NCBI GenBank assembly: GCA_964495465.1
Contig: CAZBWE010000030.1
Coordinates: 1 to 25,325 of the forward strand
Reading direction: 5' to 3'
Origin: CAZBWE01 sp964495465
GTDB taxonomy: Bacteria > Planctomycetota > Phycisphaerae > Sedimentisphaerales > Anaerobacaceae
Length of the DNA stretch: 25,325 bases
The position numbers were made by a program, and so were the translations under genes. Within the stretch, counting starts at the first letter, position 1; each line of letters starts with the position of its first letter. Below the pieces are notes generated by a model. That model searched no databases and was not told where the DNA came from. It saw nothing but the letters and a program-made list of their open reading frames with translations. Positions 7,082-14,073 of this stretch are shown in pieces.

Positions 7082-7472
7082 AGATGATAGTATAGATGCA
7101 ATGACCGTTAAAAGGTCGCTTAAAGACTTGAATGTGACAAATCCGCTGGTCCATAAAATTAACGGCGAAGAAGCGTTAGAGTATTTAAGGGACGAAGGCA
7201 ACGGCAGGCCGTGTGTTATCCTGCTGGACTTGAATATGCCCAAGATGAACGGCATTGAGCTTCTCAAAATCATAAAAAACGATGAGAAGCTAAAATGTAT
7301 TCCCACCGTAGTCCTGACTACATCGCAGGAGCAACAGGATAAAATTGAGAGCTTTAAACTAAGTGTCGCCGGTTACATGGTCAAGAGCGTTGATTACAAA
7401 AAGTTTGTGGAAACTATCAGAACAATCAATCTTTACTGGACATTAAGTGAGTTACCGCCAAATGGAAATTGA
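7050..7472 (+). CDS. Single-domain response regulator, Rcp1/CheY-like (RR1)
   Basis: A 140-residue stand-alone receiver with acidic pocket E11-D12-D13, phospho-acceptor D60 (LLDLNMPKMNG), T90/T91 and K112 (GYMVK). It has the IILYWTLSELP-type C-terminus of Rcp1-like regulators (here INLYWTLSELP) and no output domain, so it acts by protein contact. The start is the ATG at 7050, preceded by GGGGG; an upstream in-frame ATG at 6963 would lie deep inside the kinase gene and add 29 non-receiver residues. It overlaps the kinase gene by 32 bp, which implies translational coupling and makes H425 of that kinase the likely phosphate donor. A close paralogue lies at 9257-9673. Confidence 0.92.
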   Translation: MRNSKPILLVEDDSIDAMTVKRSLKDLNVTNPLVHKINGEEALEYLRDEGNGRPCVILLDLNMPKMNGIELLKIIKNDEKLKCIPTVVLTTSQEQQDKIESFKLSVAGYMVKSVDYKKFVETIRTINLYWTLSELPPNGN

Positions 7473-7483
7473 GGACTAAGACC

Positions 7484-8965
7484 ATGGAAAACAGAAAATA
7501 CAAAATCTTGCTGATTGAAGACGATAAAATGGACCAACTGGCTTTCAAACAGTCAATGCAATCGCAAAAGCTTCCATACGATTGTACAGTAGTAGGTTCT
7601 GTTTCAGAGGCGAAAAACGCATTAAGTTCCGACAAATTTGATATTGTAATTTCCGATTACTCACTCGGCGACGGGACAGGATTTGACATTCTGGATTTGG
7701 TGAAAGATACACCTATCATACTCGTTACCGGAGCCGGCGATGAGGAAATAGCCATCAAGGCCTGGAAGACCGGCGCCTATGACTATCTTGTAAAGGACAA
7801 CGAGCGAAACTATCTTAAAGCCATTCCAATAACAGTCGAAAACGCTATCAGGCATAAGGAGATAGAAGGGAAACTGTATCTGTTGTCAGGCGCCATTATG
7901 AGCACAGATGACAGTGTCTATATTACCGATATGGAAGACAAGATTATCTTTGTCAACAAGGCATTCCGCGAAACCTATGGATACTCAGAGGATGAAATCA
8001 TTGGGCAATACAGCAATATCCTGTGGATAGGAAAACCGCAGGGTGACAATACAAGGAGTGTCTTCCAAACCAGGACTGTTGGAAGCACTTGGGAAGTCGG
8101 TTTTTATCATAAGCGTAAAAACGGCAGCATATTTCCGGTTTCCTTATCAAGGTCAATAATAAAAAACCCAAAAGGAAGTGAAGCTGCGGTCGTTGCGGTT
8201 GCCCATGACATTTCGGAACGAATTCTTATAGAAGACGAACTCAGAACCGAAAATCTCAAATTAGAGAGGGAAAATCAGCTAAAAAGTGAGTTGGCTATCA
8301 CAGTCACAGAAGCATTGAAGGCGTCTTTTGAAAGTGGAGATACCAACAAAACCAAAAGAATAATCAACGACTTCCTTGATATTTCAAAAATCGAAGCAGG
8401 CAAATTGACGTTAGAGCGGCATCATTTTGATGTGCGCTCGGTAGTTTCGGAAGTAGTAGAAGCTACTTTCCCCCTCGCATCTGAGAAAAACATTGAGCTA
8501 AAAAGCTTTATGCCTGAATCAGAACTGACTGTCAATGCTGACCAAAACAGGATTATGAAGGTTTTAAACAATCTTGTTAAAAATGCAATAAAGTCCGTCT
8601 CTTCAGGGGGACATATTAATGTCCTGGCAAGAGAAGTTGACAATCAAATTCGATTAGAAGTCCAGGACGACGGCCCAGCTATCGACAGCAGTGAAATACA
8701 CAAGATATTCAATCACTATACTATGATTAAAGAACAACTCTATAAACATCCACATGACACAGATATAATCCCACCGGAGAACAACAGCGACTTACTTATG
8801 CAGGCTCTTTCTTTGCCGATAGCAAAAGTGCTGGTGGAACTGCATGGTGGTCGTTTATGGATTGAAGCCAACCAGGAACAAGGAAACAAATTCTGCTTCG
8901 ACCTGCCCAAACCAGCAGGTGTAAAAGAAGCCTCAATGACGGCAGCTTCAGCAAGCTCAAGATAG
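7484..8965 (+). CDS. Receiver-PAS-degenerate histidine kinase protein
   Basis: A 493-residue cytoplasmic protein: receiver domain (about 5-122; D13/D14, phospho-acceptor D58 in SDYSLGDG, T82, K104), PAS domain (about 130-247, ending AHDISER), a short helical linker, then a kinase-like C-terminal half. The kinase half retains IINDFLDISKIEAGKL (293-308), NNLVKNAIKS (362-371) and IAKVLVELHGGRLWIEA. The usual SHELRTP box reads VTEALKAS (274-281, no histidine), G1 reads DDGPAID (395-401), and the glycine-rich G2 loop is replaced by LLMQALSLPIAK. It is therefore probably unable to autophosphorylate. The start is ATG 7484 with GAGG at 7471-7474; the frame also opens at a TTG (7469). It follows RR1 by 11 bp. 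Confidence 0.88.
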   Translation: MENRKYKILLIEDDKMDQLAFKQSMQSQKLPYDCTVVGSVSEAKNALSSDKFDIVISDYSLGDGTGFDILDLVKDTPIILVTGAGDEEIAIKAWKTGAYDYLVKDNERNYLKAIPITVENAIRHKEIEGKLYLLSGAIMSTDDSVYITDMEDKIIFVNKAFRETYGYSEDEIIGQYSNILWIGKPQGDNTRSVFQTRTVGSTWEVGFYHKRKNGSIFPVSLSRSIIKNPKGSEAAVVAVAHDISERILIEDELRTENLKLERENQLKSELAITVTEALKASFESGDTNKTKRIINDFLDISKIEAGKLTLERHHFDVRSVVSEVVEATFPLASEKNIELKSFMPESELTVNADQNRIMKVLNNLVKNAIKSVSSGGHINVLAREVDNQIRLEVQDDGPAIDSSEIHKIFNHYTMIKEQLYKHPHDTDIIPPENNSDLLMQALSLPIAKVLVELHGGRLWIEANQEQGNKFCFDLPKPAGVKEASMTAASASSR

Positions 8966-9256
8966 TTCTGTGGGATATAGTAAGGGGGAAGAAGGAAGCA
9001 CTAAAACAGCAGTAATTTTGCTGAAGAAGGACCTAAGCAATCTGATAATGGGGTAGTTCTGGCTATAAGTTGCCAGATTACATATCAGAAAAAGCTGTAT
9101 GGAAAGACAAATGGGGGTATTAACAAAAAAAACAAAATTCATCCATTCGGCAACCGCTTTTAGCCTTTGTTTTATTCAGTCACCACGGGCAAGCTAAAGG
9201 AAAATAATAAAGCACATTCTGCTTTACATTACCAAAGCAAGATATGGGGGTAAAAG

Positions 9257-9673
9257 ATGCGAAACACGAGATCTATATTGCTCATCGAAGATGACCATGT
9301 AGATATAATGACGGTAGAGCGCGCATTTAGCGACCTTAAATTGGCAAACAGACTGGTTCAAGCAAATGGTGGAAACGAAGCTTTAGAGTATTTGAGAAAT
9401 GAGGACAACGAAAAGCCCTGTTTAATCCTGCTGGATATGAATATGCCAAAGATGAACGGCATCGAATTTTTAAGAATCCTCAAATCAAATGAATCGCTGA
9501 AAGGAATACCTGTCATAACCCTGACCACTTCCAAAAAAACGCAGGATATAATTGAGAGCTTTAAGCTCGGTGTCGCCGGTTATATAGTCAAGCTCGTAGA
9601 TTATAAAAAATTTGTGGAGGCGGTCAGAATAATCGACCTGTACTGGACATTAAGCGAATTACCAAATGAGTAA
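9257..9673 (+). CDS. Single-domain response regulator, Rcp1/CheY-like (RR2)
   Basis: A 138-residue receiver, paralogous to the one at 7050-7472: about 89 of 138 positions are identical by hand alignment, with no gaps. It keeps E11/D12/D13, D60, T90/T91 and K112 and the LYWTLSELP ending. GGGGG lies 6 nt before the ATG. The 291-bp gap before it (8966-9256) holds no convincing gene: it has purine-rich stretches resembling the RR1 ribosome-site region and a 17-codon chance ORF. This points to a tandem duplication with divergence. It may compete with RR1 for the kinase or act as a phosphate sink. A convergent STAS gene follows. Confidence 0.92.
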   Translation: MRNTRSILLIEDDHVDIMTVERAFSDLKLANRLVQANGGNEALEYLRNEDNEKPCLILLDMNMPKMNGIEFLRILKSNESLKGIPVITLTTSKKTQDIIESFKLGVAGYIVKLVDYKKFVEAVRIIDLYWTLSELPNE

Positions 9674-9750
9674 TAGCTAACTCAAATAAATGATATGAAA
9701 TATTGATAAAAATATATGGCAATTAAATCACAATCCCCCCAGCAATTTAG

Positions 9751-10086
9751 TTAACCAATCATTTCCAGGGTTGCTAAAGCAGCAAACTTGTCATCCGCAA
9801 GTTCAAAAACACCATCAAGGCCTGTTATCGTAAATATACCTTTTATTGCGGCTGCGGTTCCACAAAGAATAAGCCGTCTCCCGCATTCAACCAACGGCTC
9901 TCTTAATTTAAGCAATCTCGACAAGCTCGAAGAAGTAACCATATCCACACTGGAAAAATCAATTACTACATCACAGTCATTCTTATCACGCACCATTTCA
10001 ACAACAGTTTCGAGTTCATCAGTAATTTCCGGCTCCTGAGGCAGGTCCACAAGAATGATATTGTCCGACCATTTTTGTATCCCCAT
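9751..10086 (-). CDS. STAS-domain protein, anti-sigma factor antagonist-like
   Basis: A 111-residue single STAS domain. VVIDFSSVDMVTSSSLSRLLKL matches the SpoIIAA/RsbV core (given here as two parts: DFSSVDM, then VTSSSLSRLLKL). The usual DSSGL reads TSSSL (51-55), so the phosphorylatable serine (S52) is kept but the glycine is lost. These proteins bind a serine-kinase anti-sigma factor or a sensory phosphatase complex in the cytoplasm. No partner kinase or PP2C phosphatase is in the window. AGGAG lies 7 nt before the ATG. It converges on RR2 after 77 bp, so it may belong functionally with the receiver cluster. Its upstream region carries a palindrome over the predicted transcript start. Confidence 0.85.
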   Translation of the reverse strand: MGIQKWSDNIILVDLPQEPEITDELETVVEMVRDKNDCDVVIDFSSVDMVTSSSLSRLLKLREPLVECGRRLILCGTAAAIKGIFTITGLDGVFELADDKFAALATLEMIG

Positions 10087-10131
10087 TCTTCGTCTCCTTT
10101 TTCAACTCATTGCAGCACACAAATATATTAA

Positions 10132-10153
10132 ATGTCGTATCGACATAAATATA
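10132..10153 (-). promoter_or_regulatory. Candidate promoter and operator of the STAS gene
   Basis: ATGTCG (10132-10137), TAT, CGACAT (10141-10146) is a perfect 15-bp palindrome. On the minus strand a -10-like TATATT (10148-10153) lies just upstream, with a weak TTGCTT 17 bp further. The predicted transcript start falls inside the palindrome, a typical place for a repressor. Within the rest of the 10087-10480 gap I see only the plus-strand promoter region listed separately. Confidence 0.4.
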
Positions 10154-10363
10154 CACTGAATTGAGAAAAAAAGCAAGGGTCTATGTCTATTCTGTTAACA
10201 GCTTGCAGGTTATCGGAAGTCGACAGATCGGGCATGTTCTAACACCCAGCGGTTAATTAATTATCGGCAATTATGGGAACAATGTGACTTTATAAGTAAA
10301 TACCATAGAGTCGCAAATGCCGGAAAATACAACACAAACCATTTATCTTCATCTCAACCTAAT

Positions 10364-10422
10364 TTAACTTGTTAACAATTTTACGCTGCTTTGCTTGACA
10401 TTAATGAATATCTGCATATAAT
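10364..10422 (+). promoter_or_regulatory. Consensus sigma-70-type promoter, with upstream palindrome, of the outer-membrane protein gene
   Basis: TTGACA (10395-10400), a 16-bp spacer and TATAAT (10417-10422) are perfect hexamers. Transcription should begin near 10429, giving a leader of about 52 nt before the ATG at 10481. TTAAC, TT, GTTAA (10364-10375) is a short palindrome 19 bp before the -35 box and may be an activator site. Confidence 0.72.
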
Positions 10423-10480
10423 GCCCTTTTTCATAAAAAAGATAAATCAAGCAAACAGGAATTTGAAAAGAGAGAAAAAT

Positions 10481-11254
10481 ATGAAAAAGGAAATTTCAAT
10501 TATCATTGTATCTTTGATACTTACAGCCGGCCCTGGACAGGCCGAAGAGAATAAAAAGCTGGGCGTTACCTTTGATTTAAGTTATCACAGCAAATGGCTA
10601 AGCAAAGGTGCCGAAGCGTATGGACAACAGGGAGCTCTGTTTGAAACGATAGACCTCGACTTTTTTGGCACCGGCTTTGGCGTCCAGGTTATCCACCGCA
10701 GTGCTACGGCGAGCGGTTACGTTGACAAGCAGAGATTCGATTACAGGCCTTATTACAAAAGTGTAATGTTTAAAGACAAAAGCTTTCAGACAAACTACAT
10801 GCTCAGCACCGAATATGAGCACTATTACGGCCTGGACAGACACAAGGCTTACACAACGTGGGAATGGATAAATTCATTTTCCTGGCCTAATCTCCTGCCG
10901 AAAGGATTTACTCCCACTTATATTATGCATTACGAATATCCTGCATGTAGTAATGCTCGTTACACTTACCACTCTATGGAAGGATGGGTTCATCGTTTCA
11001 TACTTGGCTACGATTTGAAAGTTCCTGAACTGCCAAATCCGCTCAAATTGACCTCGGAGGTCGCTTACACTGACGGACTTGGAAGGGCCCAGCACGACTG
11101 GTCATACGCCACTTTTGGCCTTTCCACGAAGTTTAATATTAATGAGAATATGACTTTCTCCCCTGGTATATATCAGCAGATTACTATGGATGATTCCGTC
11201 AGCAAACGCAAGGACATAACATACTGCATTCTTAGTATGAAATACAGATTCTAA
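10481..11254 (+). CDS. Outer-membrane beta-barrel protein of unknown specificity
   Basis: A 257-residue exported protein. MKKEISIIIVSLILTAGPGQAEE is a signal peptide (given as MKKEISIIIVSLILTAG, then PGQAEE), with cleavage after QA. The mature part is rich in aromatic, alternating strands (YHSKWLSKGAEAYG, YKSVMFKDKSFQTNYML, WSYATFGLSTKF) and ends in MKYRF, a terminal phenylalanine typical of barrel proteins. An AAGAGAG precedes the ATG; the in-frame TTG at 10391 lies inside the promoter and is not a start. I do not recognise the family with confidence; it is loosely like small putative porins. Its place directly before acs and an acetate permease suggests, but does not show, a role in small-acid passage across the outer membrane. 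Confidence 0.75.
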   Translation: MKKEISIIIVSLILTAGPGQAEENKKLGVTFDLSYHSKWLSKGAEAYGQQGALFETIDLDFFGTGFGVQVIHRSATASGYVDKQRFDYRPYYKSVMFKDKSFQTNYMLSTEYEHYYGLDRHKAYTTWEWINSFSWPNLLPKGFTPTYIMHYEYPACSNARYTYHSMEGWVHRFILGYDLKVPELPNPLKLTSEVAYTDGLGRAQHDWSYATFGLSTKFNINENMTFSPGIYQQITMDDSVSKRKDITYCILSMKYRF

Positions 11255-11303
11255 GGAAAATTGTCCTTATCGGGTTGACTTAATAAAGCAACACTGGTAT
11301 AAT
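11252..11303 (+). promoter_or_regulatory. Sigma-70-type promoter of acs, with adjoining inverted repeat
   Basis: TTGACT (11275-11280), a 17-bp spacer and TATAAT (11298-11303) form a strong promoter; transcription should begin near 11310, about 54 nt before the acs ATG. TAAGGA (11252-11257), 6 bp, TCCTTA (11264-11269) is an inverted repeat that overlaps the previous gene's stop codon. It ends 5 bp before the -35 box and could be an operator; it has no T-run to make a terminator. Confidence 0.68.
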
Positions 11304-11363
11304 TCCTCGTTTAAGTAAAGATTAGAACTCGATAGATTTTAACCTCTTTGTAAGGAAACACTT

Positions 11364-13343
11364 ATGACAGAAGGAAAAAAAGCCATTGATTCCCTAATGA
11401 CCGAAAACCGCACGTTTGCCCCACCGGCTGAAATCCAATCTAAAGCATACATCTCCAGCTTCGAACAGTATCAACAGATGTGGGAAAAGTCCATCAAGGA
11501 CCCGGATGGTTTCTGGCTGGAGCAGGCAAAAGACATAACGTGGTTTAAAAAACCAACTAAAAGTCTTCGATACACGTGGGATACCAAAAACAGAAAAATT
11601 GAACACACCTGGTTTGAGGATGGCCAACTCAATGTCGCCTACAACTGCCTCGACCGTCATCTTGGAACACCAATCGCAAAAAAAACGGCAATAATCTGGC
11701 AGGGAGACACAGAAAATACCGTCAAAAAATATACTTATGAAGAACTTCACAAAGAAGTATGTAAATTTGCCAACGTCCTTAAATCAAAAGGCATAAAGAA
11801 AGGTGATCGGGTAGCTATATACCTGCCGATGGTTATCGAGCTTCCCGTAGCTATGCTCGCCTGTGCCCGTATTGGCGCAATTCATTCGGTTGTCTTTGGT
11901 GGTTTTAGCGCAGATTCGCTTAGAGACCGCATCAATGACTCCGATTGCAAAATGCTCATTACAAGCAACGTTTCGTTGCGCGCAGGAAAACATATACCAC
12001 TCAAAAAGATTGCTGATGAAGCATTAAAAAGCACGCCCACGATTACAAATGTGATAGTCGCGAAAGTCGATGATGAGCCGTGTGATATGAAGGAAGGCAG
12101 AGACGTATGGTATCACGATGAGATGGTAAATGCGAGCGAACAATGTAAGGCCGAACCTATGAACGCTGAAGATATATTGTTCATCCTTTACACATCCGGC
12201 TCGACTGGCAAACCGAAAGGTGTCGTTCACATAACAGGTGGATACCTCGTAGATGTCGCTAATAGCCACAAGCTCATTTTTGACGTCCACGATAATGATA
12301 TTTACTGGTGCACCGCTGACATTGGTTGGGTAACTGGACATAGTTACATCGTGTATGGTCCGCTCGCAAACGGAGCAACATCGTTGATGTTCGAAGGTGT
12401 TCCTACTTATCCCGATGCCGGGCGCTTCTGGCATATTTGTGACAAGTTTGGTGTTACCATTTTCTATACTGCTCCGACAGCTATTCGAGCTCTAATGCGT
12501 CAGGGCGAGGAGTGGCCTGCCAAGTACAAGCTGGATTCCTTGAGGATTCTTGGGACTGTTGGTGAGCCAATTAATCCTGAGGCCTGGATTTGGTATTATG
12601 AGAAAATCGGCCGTAACCGGTGCCCGATTGTGGATACCTGGTGGCAGACAGAAACCGGCGGAATCTTGATTACCCCCCTCCCCGGCGCACATACTCTAAA
12701 GCCAGGTAGTGCCAGCAGGCCTTTCTTTGGTGTGGACCCTGTTATCCTGAGAGACGATGGAACCCAGTGCAATGTCAACGAAGGCGGCAAGCTGTGCATA
12801 CGTAAACCCTGGCCAGGTATGATGAAAACAATGTGGGGCGACCACGACCGATTCATCGATACGTATTTTACTATGTATGACAATATTTATTTTGCCGGTG
12901 ATGGATGCCGTATTGACGAAGATGGCGACTACTGGCTTATGGGTAGAATCGACGATGTGGTCAACGTCTCAGGCCACCGCATCGGGACAGCTGAGGTCGA
13001 GAGCGCCCTGGTCAGCCACGAAAAGGTCGCGGAAGCTGCCGTCGCACCCATACCTCATGATATCAAGGGCCAGGCCCTATATGCCTTTGTTACACTTGTA
13101 AACGGCATAGAAGAAAGCGAGGAAATCAAAAAAGAGCTTATTATGCACGTTCGAAAGGAAATCGGCCCCATCGCAACTCCTGAAGCCATCCAGTTTGCTC
13201 CGGCACTTCCAAAGACACGCTCGGGAAAGATTATGCGGCGTATCCTGCGTAAAATAGCCGAGAAAAACACCGACAATCTCGGTGATATCACCACCCTTGC
13301 CGACCCAAGTGTAGTCGAAGCATTGATTAAAGGTCGCGGATAA
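11364..13343 (+). CDS. acs: Acetyl-CoA synthetase, AMP-forming
   Basis: A 659-residue acyl-adenylate enzyme making acetyl-CoA from acetate, ATP and CoA through acetyl-AMP in the cytoplasm; full family length. The N-terminal ACAS_N segment (about 28-85) is present. The ATP loop YTSGSTGKPKG spans 276-286, WWQTETGG 426-433, the hinge/AMP motif GRIDDVVNVSGHRIGT is near 530, and PKTRSGKIMRR is at 616-626 with the catalytic lysine K622. That lysine is the site acetylated by Pat/AcuA-type enzymes in other bacteria. AAGGA precedes the ATG by 7-8 nt. It has its own promoter and is followed after 86 bp, with no terminator, by the acetate transporter. The convergent operon encodes both a GNAT domain and an AcuC deacetylase, likely its regulators. 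Confidence 0.96.
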   Translation: MTEGKKAIDSLMTENRTFAPPAEIQSKAYISSFEQYQQMWEKSIKDPDGFWLEQAKDITWFKKPTKSLRYTWDTKNRKIEHTWFEDGQLNVAYNCLDRHLGTPIAKKTAIIWQGDTENTVKKYTYEELHKEVCKFANVLKSKGIKKGDRVAIYLPMVIELPVAMLACARIGAIHSVVFGGFSADSLRDRINDSDCKMLITSNVSLRAGKHIPLKKIADEALKSTPTITNVIVAKVDDEPCDMKEGRDVWYHDEMVNASEQCKAEPMNAEDILFILYTSGSTGKPKGVVHITGGYLVDVANSHKLIFDVHDNDIYWCTADIGWVTGHSYIVYGPLANGATSLMFEGVPTYPDAGRFWHICDKFGVTIFYTAPTAIRALMRQGEEWPAKYKLDSLRILGTVGEPINPEAWIWYYEKIGRNRCPIVDTWWQTETGGILITPLPGAHTLKPGSASRPFFGVDPVILRDDGTQCNVNEGGKLCIRKPWPGMMKTMWGDHDRFIDTYFTMYDNIYFAGDGCRIDEDGDYWLMGRIDDVVNVSGHRIGTAEVESALVSHEKVAEAAVAPIPHDIKGQALYAFVTLVNGIEESEEIKKELIMHVRKEIGPIATPEAIQFAPALPKTRSGKIMRRILRKIAEKNTDNLGDITTLADPSVVEALIKGRG

Positions 13344-13429
13344 AATTAAGATACGAATTAAATGAACAATATAGATAAGCCGAACGCACCTTTGTCCTGT
13401 CAAAATGAATAATTCAAAAGGAGCAGTAT

Positions 13430-14026
13430 ATGCAAACGCAATCCGAAGCAAATTTAACTGTCGTTAAGGACACGACCTCAAACCCGGCACCTTTGGGACT
13501 GATGGGCTTTGGTATGACCACGGTTTTGCTCAACCTTCATAATGCTGGCTTCTTTGCGCTGGGGTCAATGATAATTGCAATGGGGATTTTCTATGGCGGC
13601 ATGGCTCAAGTCATTGCGGGGATTATGGAATGGAAAAAAGGTAACACCTTTGGGACGACTGCTTTTACATCCTACGGACTGTTTTGGTTAACGCTGGTTG
13701 GCCTAATCATCACTCCAAAGATAGGATTGGCCCAGCAAGCCGAAACCGCTGCTATGGTGGCCTACCTGTTTATATGGGGTCTTTTTACCGCCGTTATGTT
13801 TATTGGAACTCTGAAACTTAACAGAGCACTGCAGTTCGTATTTGCCTCGCTGGCCGTATTGTTTTTCCTCCTGGCGCTTGCTGACCATACAGGAAGCATC
13901 GCAATAAAGCATATCGCGGGCTACGAAGGAATTATTTGCGGCCTTTCGGCTATGTACACTGCCCTGGCTCAGGTCTTAAACGAACTGTTTGGCAGAACAG
14001 TACTCCCGCTGTGCCCTGTCAAGTAA
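13430..14026 (+). CDS. satP: Acetate transporter, SatP/GPR1-FUN34-YaaH family
   Basis: A 198-residue inner-membrane protein with six predicted helices. The family signature NPAPLGLMGFGMTT begins at residue 18, and FYGGMAQVIAGIMEWKKGNTFG (given as FYGGMAQVIAGIMEW, then KKGNTFG) marks the helix 2 to 3 region. SatP-type proteins take up acetate or succinate with protons as hexameric channels. AAGGAG lies 7 nt before the ATG. Downstream of acs by 86 bp in the same direction, it supplies the substrate for that enzyme. Its length and motif fit the bacterial family (about 190 aa). Confidence 0.93.
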   Translation: MQTQSEANLTVVKDTTSNPAPLGLMGFGMTTVLLNLHNAGFFALGSMIIAMGIFYGGMAQVIAGIMEWKKGNTFGTTAFTSYGLFWLTLVGLIITPKIGLAQQAETAAMVAYLFIWGLFTAVMFIGTLKLNRALQFVFASLAVLFFLLALADHTGSIAIKHIAGYEGIICGLSAMYTALAQVLNELFGRTVLPLCPVK

Positions 14027-14028
14027 AG

Positions 14029-14073
14029 GTCTTTTTGTCTCCCAATCCAATACTATGAAGCGGTCAAAGACCG
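14029..14073. terminator. Possible convergent stem-loop between satP and acuC
   Basis: CGGTC, AAA, GACCG (14061-14073) forms a small hairpin over the acuC stop codon. GGTCTTT (14029-14035) can pair alternatively with AAAGACC (14066-14072). Only short T-rich stretches are near, so this is a weak bidirectional terminator candidate in a 37-bp convergent gap. Confidence 0.25.

Noticed and set aside
9111..9164. 17-codon frame between the pseudokinase and RR2
   Set aside because: Very short, lysine/asparagine-rich, with no good ribosome site; expected by chance in AT-rich DNA.
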